From Pseudooceanicola algae (lineage in GTDB: Bacteria > Pseudomonadota > Alphaproteobacteria > Rhodobacterales > Rhodobacteraceae), in NCBI RefSeq assembly GCF_003590145.2, contig NZ_CP060436.1, positions 2,390,001-2,454,000 of the forward strand: a stretch of DNA of 64,000 nt, given 5' to 3'. The notes under the pieces were generated by a model that searched no databases, was not told the origin of the DNA, and saw only the letters and a list, made by a program, of their open reading frames with translations. How positions within the stretch are numbered: the stretch's first letter is position 1; every line of letters starts with the position of its first letter. Made by a program: the position numbers and the translations under genes. Shown piece after piece: positions 36,124-44,516 of this stretch.

Positions 36124-37446
36124 CTAATAGAACAGCCGCAGCAGGCCGAGCGTTATGACCGGGAAAACCAGCATCAGCGCCACGCGAAGGATGTCGGAGG
36201 CGACAAAGTACATCACCGCCTTGTAGGTCTGGCCGATCGGCGTTTCGCGGTCCATCGAGTTGATGACGAACAGGTTCATCCCTACCGGCGGCGTGATCAG
36301 GCCCACCTCGACCACCACCAGCACGATGATGCCGAACCAGATGGCGAATTCTTCGGTGCTCATGCCGAAATCGAGGATCGACACGATGGGGAAGAAGATC
36401 GGGATGGTCAGCAGGATCATCGACAGGGAATCCATCAGGCAGCCCAGCACGAGGTAGAGCAACAGGATAATCACCAGCACGGTCCAGGCGCTGAAGCCCT
36501 GCGCGACGACCCAGTTGGAAAGCTCCTGAGGGACCTGCGTCAGCGCGAGGAAGCCATTGTAGAACCCGGCGCCCAGCACGATGAAGAAGATCATCGCGGT
36601 GGATTTCGCCGTGGCATAAAAGCATTCGAACCAGGCCCGGCCGCGCAAACCGCCATTGATCAGCGCGATGATCCCGGTGCCGAAGGCCCCGACCGCCGCG
36701 CCTTCGGTCGGCGTGAAGATCCCGGCGTAGATCCCGCCCACGACGGCCGTGAAGACCAGCAGCACGGGCCAGACATCGACCAGCGCCCGCAGGCGTTCGG
36801 GCCAGGGCACCGGCTGTCGTACCCCCGCGGCGTCCGGGTGCAGCCGCACGTAGATCGAGATCGTCAGGATATACCCGATGGCTGCAAGGATCCCCGGAAC
36901 AAAGGCCGCCAGGAACAGCTTGGCGATATTCTGTTCGGTCAGGATCGCGTAGATCACCAGGATCACCGAAGGCGGGATCAGGATGCCGAGCGTACCACCC
37001 GCGGCCAGCGTCGCGGTGGAAAACCCGCCCGAATAGCCATAGCGGCGCAGTTCCGGCAGGGCGACCTGACTCATCGTGGCAGCAGTGGCCAGCGAACTGC
37101 CACAGATCGCCCCGAAGCCCGCGCAGGCCCCCACGGCGGCCATGGCGACGCCGCCCTTCAGATGGCCAAGAAAGCTTTCGGCGGCCTTGAACAGCGCCTG
37201 GCTCATCCCGCCCAGGGTGGCGAACTGCCCCATCAGCAGGAACAGCGGCACAATGGACAGGGAATAGCTGGAAAAGGTCGAAAAGGTCTCGGATTTCAGC
37301 TTGGCCAGCGCGACGACAGTGCCCCCGGTGACCCAGCTGAGCCCGACGAAACCGACGACGAACATCGCCAGGCCGATGGGCATCCGCAGGAAGATCAGCA
37401 GCAAAAGCAGCGGGAAGGACAGCAATCCGATCAGAAAATCGCTCAA
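36124..37446 (-). CDS. TRAP transporter large permease (DctM type)
   Basis: A 440-residue protein with many hydrophobic segments, including GAICGSSLATAATMSQVALPEL and GGTLGILIPPSVILVIYA (conserved DctM motifs), and GLITPPVGMNLFVINS near the C-terminus. It is the ion-coupled transport subunit. The start is TTG at 37446, overlapping the DctQ stop by 4 bp. With DctQ and DctP it imports an organic acid; cluster context suggests a hydroxycinnamate or related aromatic acid. Confidence 0.9.
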   Translation of the reverse strand: MSDFLIGLLSFPLLLLLIFLRMPIGLAMFVVGFVGLSWVTGGTVVALAKLKSETFSTFSSYSLSIVPLFLLMGQFATLGGMSQALFKAAESFLGHLKGGVAMAAVGACAGFGAICGSSLATAATMSQVALPELRRYGYSGGFSTATLAAGGTLGILIPPSVILVIYAILTEQNIAKLFLAAFVPGILAAIGYILTISIYVRLHPDAAGVRQPVPWPERLRALVDVWPVLLVFTAVVGGIYAGIFTPTEGAAVGAFGTGIIALINGGLRGRAWFECFYATAKSTAMIFFIVLGAGFYNGFLALTQVPQELSNWVVAQGFSAWTVLVIILLLYLVLGCLMDSLSMILLTIPIFFPIVSILDFGMSTEEFAIWFGIIVLVVVEVGLITPPVGMNLFVINSMDRETPIGQTYKAVMYFVASDILRVALMLVFPVITLGLLRLFY

Positions 37447-38033
37447 TGATCCGCCCCTCCGTCGACCGGCGGCAGGACGCAGCCGGACAGCAGTTCGACC
37501 CAGCGGGCCAGAGCGACATAGACCGTCACCACCGCCGCCACGACCGCCGCCCCAAAGGAGGCCGCATAGGCCCACCAGACCGGGAACTGCAGCAGAAAGG
37601 TGGTCTCATTGTATTGCATCTTGCCGAGCATCCCGACGTAGAGCCGCCAGGCAATGACCACCATCACCAGGGCAAAGACCGCCTCCCAGAAGGCGACAAG
37701 GAACCGGTTGATGCCCCGCGGCAGGGTGGCGGTGAAGATATCCACCGTGGCATGGGCCCCGCTGATCTGCGTCAGCGGCAGAAAGGCAAAGATGGTGAAG
37801 GCAATGCCCGCCTCGACCAATTCGAAATCCCCGGTGATCGGTCCGATGCCCATGGTCAGCAGGCCTTGCGACAGGCCGGGAAACGCTCCCTGCGCCATGT
37901 CGGAATGCAGCAGCCCGTTCAGCGCCCGGCCCGTGACCGATGCTACAGTCAGCAGGATCAGCAGCGACAGGACCAGCCCGCCAAGCACGGCCATGAACCG
38001 CGACAGCGAAAGAAAGAAAGCGTGAATGCGCAT
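37443..38033 (-). CDS. TRAP transporter small permease (DctQ type)
   Basis: A 196-residue membrane protein with four hydrophobic segments and the DctQ pattern (FMAVLGGLVLSLLILLTVASVTGR near the N-terminus, then TLPRGINRFLVAFWEAVFALVMVVIA, and a final segment before LARWVELL). ATG 38033 has a G-rich upstream and is taken over one 8 codons earlier. It docks with DctM, whose TTG start overlaps its stop. Confidence 0.87.
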   Translation of the reverse strand: MRIHAFFLSLSRFMAVLGGLVLSLLILLTVASVTGRALNGLLHSDMAQGAFPGLSQGLLTMGIGPITGDFELVEAGIAFTIFAFLPLTQISGAHATVDIFTATLPRGINRFLVAFWEAVFALVMVVIAWRLYVGMLGKMQYNETTFLLQFPVWWAYAASFGAAVVAAVVTVYVALARWVELLSGCVLPPVDGGADH

Positions 38034-38104
38034 GTGCCCCCCGTGATCGGCGCGCAAGATTGCCCCGCGCGCCGACGGCCTTGTCGTTCAGAGATGTCCC
38101 GGGA

Positions 38105-39142
38105 TCACTCGCCGGAATAGGCGTCGATCAGGCTGCGGGCCTCGTCGACCATGGCCTGACCATCCAGCCCCTTGCCATCCATCTCTTCGATCCAGGAGGC
38201 TTCGACAGCGAAGCCCGCCTCCTTCCAGGGGGCGATCTGCTCCGGCGTCAGCTCGATGATGGTATTGCCCGCATCGACCGCGACCTGACGGCCGACTTCG
38301 TCGCCTTCGGCCATGACCGCACCCAGGGTAGCGGACAGGTCCGCACCCGAATTGTTGTCGATCACCGCCTTCAGATCCTCGGGCAGCCCATCATAGACCC
38401 CCTGGTTCATCGCCAGCATCAGGGTCGCGACATAGAGCGTCTCACCGGGGAATTCCGTGTGGTTTTCAACCAGCTCCGAGATCTTCAGCGAGGTCGTGAC
38501 CTCCCAGGGCAGGACCGTGGCGTCGATCACGCCCTTCGAAAGGGCCTCGGGCACGGCAGGCACGGGCATGCCGATCGGCGTCGCCCCCACTTCCGAGAAA
38601 TACTGGTTGGTCACCCGGCTCGGCGCGCGCAGCTTGACCCCGTTCAGATCTTCGATCGAGGCGATCGGATCCTTGGAATGGATCATGCCGGGGCCATGCA
38701 CCCAGAGCGCCAGCATCTTCATGCCCTGAAATTCAGTGTCCATGACGTTGGCCTCGGCGAAATCCCAAAACGCCTTGGAAGTCGCTTCCGGGCCGCTGGC
38801 GATGAAGGGCAGTTCGAAGACCTCGGTCGACGGGAACCGCCCCGGCGTATAGCCCGGCAGGGTCCAGACGATGTCTGCCACCCCGTCGATCACCTGATCT
38901 GCCAGTTGCGGCGGCGTGCCGCCCAACTGCATCGCGGGGAAATGCTGGATCTTGATCCGGCCATCGCTTTCCGCCTCGATCTTGTCCGACCAGACCTTCA
39001 GACCCTGCTTGGGCACGATGGCCTGTTGGGGCAGAAAATAGTGCATCCGTAGCGTGACGTCCTGAGCCATCCCCGCCACGGCGGACCCGGCAAGGATGGC
39101 GCAGGCGGCAAACCCGCGCAAAGCGGTCGTGAATAAAGTCAT
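38105..39142 (-). CDS. TRAP transporter substrate-binding protein (DctP type)
   Basis: A 345-residue precursor with signal peptide (MTLFTTALRGFAACAILAGSAVAG, cleavage after MAQ). The mature protein has the DctP fold: RMHYFLPQQAIVPKQGLKVWSDKIEAESDG, then the conserved KLRAPSRVTNQYFSEVGATPI block carrying the carboxylate-binding Arg. ATG 39142 has GGGAGG upstream. It is the first gene of the eight-gene run and sits 160 bp below a candidate operator. Confidence 0.9.
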   Translation of the reverse strand: MTLFTTALRGFAACAILAGSAVAGMAQDVTLRMHYFLPQQAIVPKQGLKVWSDKIEAESDGRIKIQHFPAMQLGGTPPQLADQVIDGVADIVWTLPGYTPGRFPSTEVFELPFIASGPEATSKAFWDFAEANVMDTEFQGMKMLALWVHGPGMIHSKDPIASIEDLNGVKLRAPSRVTNQYFSEVGATPIGMPVPAVPEALSKGVIDATVLPWEVTTSLKISELVENHTEFPGETLYVATLMLAMNQGVYDGLPEDLKAVIDNNSGADLSATLGAVMAEGDEVGRQVAVDAGNTIIELTPEQIAPWKEAGFAVEASWIEEMDGKGLDGQAMVDEARSLIDAYSGE

Positions 39143-39303
39143 GTCGTTCCTCCCGATATGCGGGCCTGACATGACGTCTCACTTCCTGCCTGGCAGCGCG
39201 CGCTGGGGGTGCCCCGCCAGTGCCGCATCTCGGACAGGCCCCCTGACGTCACCGGGCACCGCGTGCCGGTAGGATGCACTGCAGGAACCATGCCTGTCAA
39301 ATA

Positions 39304-39322
39304 TTGTTATGTGGTATAGCGA
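39304..39322. promoter_or_regulatory. candidate MarR operator before dctP
   Basis: TTGTTAT-GTGGT-ATAGCGA repeats the 7-5-7 layout of the site at 36074-36092 (one half-site TTGTTAT is identical to the other copy read in reverse). It lies in AT-rich DNA 162 bp before the dctP start and 81 bp inside the gap to the next gene. Confidence 0.45.
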
Positions 39323-39402
39323 AATGCATCGCGCCCGCCTTTGTCGGCGAGATGACAGCGGCCTTTCGGTCTCGTCGCGGCCCAGACGTGCCCCGAATCC
39401 CG

Positions 39403-39750
39403 CTACTGCCCGATCAGGGCAACCGGCGCATCGTCGTCCTTCTGGAAATCCAGAGGAGCCGAATGGCGCATCGCGGTCGCGCGCTTGAATTCATAGTGCA
39501 TCTCGCCATCTTCCGCCTCGGCGGCGATGATCAGACAACTGGCAATCGGGCTCGAACCTTCAAACAGATCCACCAGCCCACGCAACGGCGGCACGACCGA
39601 AGCATCCACTGCAAAACCACCCTGCCAACGGCGCAGAACCGCAAAACTTCGGCCATCCGCCTCGACCCGCAGCCGGGATTTCCTCGCCATGTCCTGCTTG
39701 CGGGCCGCGTGCAGCCCATCGGTAACATCCTTCGGCAGATAAGTGGTCAT
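39403..39750 (-). CDS. conserved hypothetical protein
   Basis: A 115-residue soluble protein with no signal peptide. It begins TTYLPKDVTDGLHAARKQDMARKSRLRVEADG and has a strand-rich middle (FAVLRRWQGGFAVDASVVPPLRGLVDLFEG) and a mixed C-terminus (EMHYEFKRATAMRHSAPLDF). The ATG at 39750 is chosen over one five codons upstream because the segment before it adds nothing conserved-looking. I recognise no domain. It precedes the dctP promoter region, and 176 bp separate it from cobM. Function unknown. Confidence 0.65.
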   Translation of the reverse strand: MTTYLPKDVTDGLHAARKQDMARKSRLRVEADGRSFAVLRRWQGGFAVDASVVPPLRGLVDLFEGSSPIASCLIIAAEAEDGEMHYEFKRATAMRHSAPLDFQKDDDAPVALIGQ

Positions 39751-39926
39751 GGCAGCCTCGATCAACTTGCGCAGCGGGTCCCGGATCTTTGCGCCGACTC
39801 CCCTTTCCGGCAGGTTAACCTGCGCACAGGCCCAAACGGAAGGGACAGTTTTGCGTCACTTTCTTGACAGAATAGCCCCATTTCCATGTCGGGCGGGCCC
39901 CACCCCCACAGATCTTCCCACCCGAT

Positions 39927-40706
39927 CTAAACCCGCACGGCCTTCCCGGCCAGGGGGCGCAACACATGCGGCACCTCCGGATCATAAAGCGCCGAATCAC
40001 GAAAATCCGACACCTCCCCCAACACCGGCCCTACAAGGATCAAGGCCGTGCGGGTGATCTTCTCGGTGCGGACCTTGGCATGAATATCCGCCAATGTGCC
40101 GCGAATGAACGCCTGATCCGGCCAGCCGACCCGATAGGCCACCACCACCGGACAATCGGCCCCGTACCAAGGCGTCAGCTGGCGCTCGATCTCACGCAGA
40201 TTCCGCACCCCAAGATGGATCGCAAGGGTCGCGCGGCTGCGCGCAAAGGCCTCCAGCGTCTCATGTTCCGGCATCGAAGTGCTCTTCATGCTGACCCGCG
40301 TCAGCACGATGCTCTGGGCAATCTCGGGCACAGTCAGCTCCTGCCCCAACGCGGCAGCAGCGGCGGCATAGGCCGGCACGCCCGGAATGATCTCGTAGCT
40401 GATCCCATCGGCGCGCAGCCGCCGGATCTGCTCGGCGATGGCCCCATACAGCGATGGATCCCCCGAATGCACCCGCGCCACATCCTCGCCCCGCCCCCGC
40501 GCCGCCAGGATCTCGGCATGGGTCTCTTCCAGCGTCATGGGCGCGGTATCACGCACCAACGCGCCCGCCGGTGCCCCCGCCACGACCTCCGCCGGCACCA
40601 GACTACCGGCATATAGACAGACCGGGCAGGCACCGATCAGCCGTTGCGCCTTCAGGGTCAGCAATTCCGGATCCCCCGGCCCCGCCCCGATGAAATAGAC
40701 CTTCAT
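39927..40706 (-). CDS. cobM: precorrin-4 C11-methyltransferase
   Basis: A 259-residue SAM-dependent methyltransferase of the cobalamin branch: VYFIGAGPGDPELLTLKAQRLI at the N-terminus (SAM loop), VARVHSGDPSLYGAIAEQ (the DPSLYG active-site motif) and VLTRVSMKSTSMPEHE, specific for CobM/CbiF. It methylates C11 of precorrin-4. ATG 40706 is preceded by GGAGAGGG. It lies 90 bp downstream of the CbiG-CobJ gene with a hairpin repeat in the gap. Confidence 0.93.
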   Translation of the reverse strand: MKVYFIGAGPGDPELLTLKAQRLIGACPVCLYAGSLVPAEVVAGAPAGALVRDTAPMTLEETHAEILAARGRGEDVARVHSGDPSLYGAIAEQIRRLRADGISYEIIPGVPAYAAAAAALGQELTVPEIAQSIVLTRVSMKSTSMPEHETLEAFARSRATLAIHLGVRNLREIERQLTPWYGADCPVVVAYRVGWPDQAFIRGTLADIHAKVRTEKITRTALILVGPVLGEVSDFRDSALYDPEVPHVLRPLAGKAVRV

Positions 40707-40745
40707 GTGATCCCTCTCCGCAGGCTCTGCCCTGCCGTTTCCCTG

Positions 40746-40795
40746 TTCCAAATATCCCGGGGGGCCGCGCGTCCGCGCGGTGGGGGCAGCGCCCC
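40746..40795 (-). repeat. dispersed intergenic hairpin repeat (copy 1)
   Basis: Read on the minus strand directly after the cobJ stop: GGGGGCGCTGCCCCC hairpin, then CCGCGCGGACGCGCGG hairpin, then CCCCGGGATATTTGG. The same order (hairpins then GRNTATTT) is found after smc and, in the opposite orientation, after the GNAT gene before cobN. Confidence 0.7.
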
Positions 40796-42622
40796 CTACC
40801 CGATCTCAGACAGATCCCCGTCGATCCGCCGTGCATAGCCCCGCGGCGTGAACATGCGCGGCCCTTCCCCAAGGCGCGCCAGCCGTGAATTGGACGAGCC
40901 CACCAGCACTACGGTCAGCATGTCGACCTCATCGACCTGCAGGTCCTCCAGCCGCCGGTACAGGATCTTCTCCTCCGCCCGGCCAAGATTGCAGGCCAGC
41001 ATCACCGGCGTATCGGCGGGACGGTGCCGCAACAGCACATCCCGCGCTTCGGCCAGCAGGGTGCGACGGGTCCGCGACACCGGATTATAGAAGGCGATGA
41101 CGAAATCCCCTTCGGCGGCCGCGCGCAGGCGGCGCCTTATATCCTCGCGCGGGGTCAGCAGATCGCTCAGGGAAATGGCGCAGAAATCATGCCCCAGCGG
41201 CGCACCGGCCCGCGCCGCCGCTCCCTGAAGGGCCGAAATCCCCGGCACGCAGATCACTTCGGCCCGGCGGGCCGCAGCGCTGACGCCCTTCTCCTCCGCC
41301 CCCCGGTCGAGCAATTCGAACACCAGCGCCCCCATGGCATAGATCCCCGCATCCCCGGAACAGACCAGCGCCACGTCATACCCCTCGCCCGCGCGTTCCA
41401 GCGCGTAGCGACAACGGGCCTCTTCACCGCCCAGCGGGAAATCACTGCGGATCTTGCCCGCCGCCAGGGGGCCAAGCAGGTCGATATACAGTCCGTACCC
41501 TACAAGCTCCTCGGCCTCGGAAATCAAACGAGAGGCCTCTGGCGCCCGCCAGCTGGCCTGTCCCGGGCCGATCCCGACGACTGAAAGCCGACCGCGTGCA
41601 CGCCCGCGCAGTTCCGTAATCGGCGCCGGACACCGCGCCAGCGCCGCCGTGGCATGAGCCGTCTTGCGCTTGGGCACCACGAGGTCGCCCGTGTTGCCCG
41701 CCCCGGCCAGGGCCGCCCCTTCGGCGACTCCGTGACACCCTGTCTCGGCAAAGACCACTTCCGAGGGGGTGGCCAGCCGCCCCGCCTCGGCTTCAAGCGC
41801 CTCGGCCGCAAAAACCCGCAGCGGCAGATCCAGATGCGCGGCCAGAGCGTTCATCGCCCGTTCGTCGGCCTTGAGGTCAATCGTGTATAGCGCCCGGAGC
41901 GCACCCGCCGCGATCCCGGCCTGCCCCAGAGCCTCTTCCACGAGGCCTGCCAATTCCTCCTCCGGGCAATCGCGGGACGCCCCGAGGCCCAGTGTGAAAC
42001 AGCGCGGATGGAAGGTCAGCACCCCTGGTTCGGGCGGCCCCACCGTGGCGGCGATACGCACCGGCGCGCCGGTCCCCTGGCGGGGCAATGCGGCGAGCCA
42101 GCCAGCCTCGGCCAGCGCCTCGCCTTCCAACTGCGCCGGCGCGCCGGCGAGCAGGCGCGCCATGGCCTCCTGCGCCAAATCCGGCGTGCCCAGAACCCAG
42201 CCTTCGGGGGGGGCATCCAGGGCAAGCCCCAGCGTGACCTCTCCGGCGGTGGTCAGCGCGGCGACACCGCCCAGAAGGTCCGACAGGTCCCGCGACAACC
42301 GGTTCGCCCCGCGATGCCCGCCCAACAGCGGCACCACCACGGCGCCATCGTCACTGACAGAGATCACCGGCGGCTCGGCCCGCTTGTCGGCCAGCAGCGG
42401 CGCGACGGCCCGAACCAGGATTCCGCTGGCGCAGACCCCGATCACAGGACGCCCGGCCGCGAACATGTCACGCACGAACTCCAGCGCATTGCCAAAGGTC
42501 TGGTCCGCCCCGGCAACCCGCCCCTCGCGCCCGAACATCGGCACCCCAAGGTGATCGGCCAGCCGTCGGGCCACGGCCGCGCCGGCCCCGGAAACACACA
42601 GGACAACGGGTGTCACAGCCAT
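40796..42622 (-). CDS. cobJ: fused CbiG-like / precorrin-3B C17-methyltransferase
   Basis: A 608-residue two-module protein. Residues about 1-335 are CbiG-like: an N-terminal domain with VVPLLGGHRGANRLSRDLS (about 96-115) and a C-terminal CobE-like domain (about 205-330, LGLGASRDCPEEEL). Residues about 345-600 are CobJ: LSVVGIGPGQASWRAPEA, CSGDAGIYAMG, VPGISALQGAAARAGAPLGHDF and IAFYNPVSRTRR. CobJ contracts the ring by methylating C17; CbiG opens the delta-lactone and releases the two-carbon fragment in anaerobic synthesis, while the aerobic role of CbiG-like CobE is a carrier. The 5' end overlaps cobI by 10 bp. Confidence 0.92.
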   Translation of the reverse strand: MAVTPVVLCVSGAGAAVARRLADHLGVPMFGREGRVAGADQTFGNALEFVRDMFAAGRPVIGVCASGILVRAVAPLLADKRAEPPVISVSDDGAVVVPLLGGHRGANRLSRDLSDLLGGVAALTTAGEVTLGLALDAPPEGWVLGTPDLAQEAMARLLAGAPAQLEGEALAEAGWLAALPRQGTGAPVRIAATVGPPEPGVLTFHPRCFTLGLGASRDCPEEELAGLVEEALGQAGIAAGALRALYTIDLKADERAMNALAAHLDLPLRVFAAEALEAEAGRLATPSEVVFAETGCHGVAEGAALAGAGNTGDLVVPKRKTAHATAALARCPAPITELRGRARGRLSVVGIGPGQASWRAPEASRLISEAEELVGYGLYIDLLGPLAAGKIRSDFPLGGEEARCRYALERAGEGYDVALVCSGDAGIYAMGALVFELLDRGAEEKGVSAAARRAEVICVPGISALQGAAARAGAPLGHDFCAISLSDLLTPREDIRRRLRAAAEGDFVIAFYNPVSRTRRTLLAEARDVLLRHRPADTPVMLACNLGRAEEKILYRRLEDLQVDEVDMLTVVLVGSSNSRLARLGEGPRMFTPRGYARRIDGDLSEIG

Positions 42623-43320
42623 GGGTCTTCTCCCTTCGTGATGAGGATGAGCGAGAAATAGGGCGCCTCGCCCGGCGCATCGGCCAGGGGCAGGATGACC
42701 TCTCCCGGCAGGGTGGCGCGTTCGATGTAAAGCGCCTGTTTCATCAGGCCCATGCCCCCCAGAAGGGCACGGATGCGGCGCAGATGGCGGCCGACCTTCA
42801 GGATCACGATGGTATCCGCCCCCTCGCGCAACCTGGCACGCAGCGCGTCGTCCGGCAGTGGGCCCGGCAGGACCTCGAGCCGCTGGTTGCGCGCCACCAG
42901 GGCCCGCCCGGCCCGCGCCGCCGCCGCCGAGACGGAGGTCACGCCGGGCACGATCTGAACCGTGAAACGCGCCGCCAGTCGGGCCTGCAGATACATGAAG
43001 GAGCCATAGAACAGCGGGTCGCCCTCACACAGACAGACGACATCGCGCCCGTTTTCCAGCGCTTCCGCGATGCGGTCCGCGCCGCTGTCATAGGCCGCCT
43101 GCGCCGGGGCGCGGGCGGGGGTCATCGGGACCTCCATGACGATTTCCTCGACACCTTCGGGGATCAGGCCAGCGGCAATGGCACGCGCCATGCTCGGCTC
43201 CCCGGGTCGGGCAGGATAGGCCAGCACCTGTGCCGCTCTGATCAGTTCGGCAGCGCGCAGGGTGATCAGGCCTGGATCGCCGGGGCCAAGCCCGACGCCG
43301 TACAGCGTGCCGTTGCTCAT
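42613..43320 (-). CDS. cobI: precorrin-2 C20-methyltransferase
   Basis: A 235-residue methyltransferase: GVGLGPGDPGLITLRAAELI at the N-terminus, CEGDPLFYGSFMY (the family GDPLFYG) and VPGVTSVSAAAARAG. It adds the methyl at C20 of precorrin-2. The ATG overlaps the cobL stop by 4 bp, so translation is coupled. A longer open frame in the same phase extends to 43968 but would run through cobL. Confidence 0.93.
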   Translation of the reverse strand: MSNGTLYGVGLGPGDPGLITLRAAELIRAAQVLAYPARPGEPSMARAIAAGLIPEGVEEIVMEVPMTPARAPAQAAYDSGADRIAEALENGRDVVCLCEGDPLFYGSFMYLQARLAARFTVQIVPGVTSVSAAAARAGRALVARNQRLEVLPGPLPDDALRARLREGADTIVILKVGRHLRRIRALLGGMGLMKQALYIERATLPGEVILPLADAPGEAPYFSLILITKGEDPWL

Positions 43321-44516
43321 GATTTCGTCAGGCTCCATTGGGTGACCGGCATGGCGGGACGCCAGCCGCTGCGGTTGCCGATGGGCACCGCGCGTTCGAC
43401 CGAAATCCGCACGAGGTCCCCGCCATGCCGGGCCTGCAAGCCAGTCAGCAGCGCCTCGCTTTGCAGGGTCACCGCATTGGCAACCAACCGCCCGCCGGGC
43501 AGCAACGCGCCCCAGGCGACGGCAAAGGTCTCCTCGGAAAGACCCCCACCGATGAAGACCGCATCGGGGGCCTCCAGCCCTTGCAACGCCTCGGGGGCCT
43601 GTCCCGCCACCAGGTGCAGCCCGGGCGTGCCCAGCGACAGGGCGTTCTGCGCCGCCAGCGCGCGGCGGTCGGCGCGGGCTTCGATCCCGATGGCGCAGCT
43701 CCGGGGGGCCGCACGCATCCACTCCACGGCGACCGAGCCCGACCCGCAGCCGATGTCCCACAGCAGCGCCCCCGGCATGGGCATCAGCCGCGCCAGGGTC
43801 AGGGCGCGGACCTCGCGCTTGGTCATGGTGCCGTCGTGGGCGAAGGCTGCATCCGGCAGCCCCGGCACCCGCGTCAATACCAGCGCCTCCGGCCCCGCGA
43901 CACAATCCACGGCAAGGGTGTTGAAAGGCGGCACCGCAGCCTGCCAGCTTTCCGCCAGCCCGTCGCACCGCGCCTCTGACGCGCTGCCCATGTCCGACAG
44001 CACCGTCATCCGCGACGCGCCATAGCCACGCTGATTGAGCAGAGCGGCGATTTCACCCGGCGTGTCGCTTCCCGTGGTCAGGATCAGCAGCCGCGCACCG
44101 GGGGCGAAAAAGGGGACCAGCTGTTCGACGGGGCGTCCATGGGCGGTCAGCGTCTCGGTATCCGCCAGGGACCAGCCCATCCGGGCCGCAGCCAGTTGAA
44201 AGGCCGAGAGCTGAGGGTGGAAACAGATGCCATCGGGGATCGCCCGTGCGATCCGCGCGCCGACCGAAAACCACAGCGGATCGCCGGTTGCCAGCACCAC
44301 CACGCGCTGCCCTTCCAGCGCCTGCAACTGTGCGATCAGCGCATCAAAGGGACTGGGCCAGGCCAGCCGGCGCGCCGCGATCCCTTCGGTCAGCGCATGG
44401 TGACGCGCGCCGCCAAGGATGACCTCGGCGTTTTCGACCAGCGCCCGCACCGCTGGGGCAAGCGAGGCAAGACCTGCCGCCCCGATGCCGACCACGTGCA
44501 GCCAGGGTTCATCCAT
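43317..44516 (-). CDS. cobL: precorrin-6Y C5,15-methyltransferase (decarboxylating)
   Basis: A 399-residue fused CobL. The CbiE half (about 1-200) has VVGIGAAGLASLAPAV and LATGDPLWFSVGA. The CbiT half (about 210-399) has a SAM-dependent Rossmann block LLWDIGCGSGSVAVEWMR and VFIGGGLSEETF. It methylates C5 and C15 and decarboxylates the C12 acetate. It overlaps the CobH-fusion stop by 8 bp. Confidence 0.94.
   Translation of the reverse strand: MDEPWLHVVGIGAAGLASLAPAVRALVENAEVILGGARHHALTEGIAARRLAWPSPFDALIAQLQALEGQRVVVLATGDPLWFSVGARIARAIPDGICFHPQLSAFQLAAARMGWSLADTETLTAHGRPVEQLVPFFAPGARLLILTTGSDTPGEIAALLNQRGYGASRMTVLSDMGSASEARCDGLAESWQAAVPPFNTLAVDCVAGPEALVLTRVPGLPDAAFAHDGTMTKREVRALTLARLMPMPGALLWDIGCGSGSVAVEWMRAAPRSCAIGIEARADRRALAAQNALSLGTPGLHLVAGQAPEALQGLEAPDAVFIGGGLSEETFAVAWGALLPGGRLVANAVTLQSEALLTGLQARHGGDLVRISVERAVPIGNRSGWRPAMPVTQWSLTKS

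Noticed and set aside
34378-37449. A 1023-residue open frame on the plus strand across the hydroxycinnamate cluster
   Set aside because: It is the antisense of the ECH, SDR and DctM genes in GC-rich DNA; the translation is Arg/Gly/Gln/His-rich with no domain, while the minus-strand genes show intact catalytic motifs and Shine-Dalgarnos.
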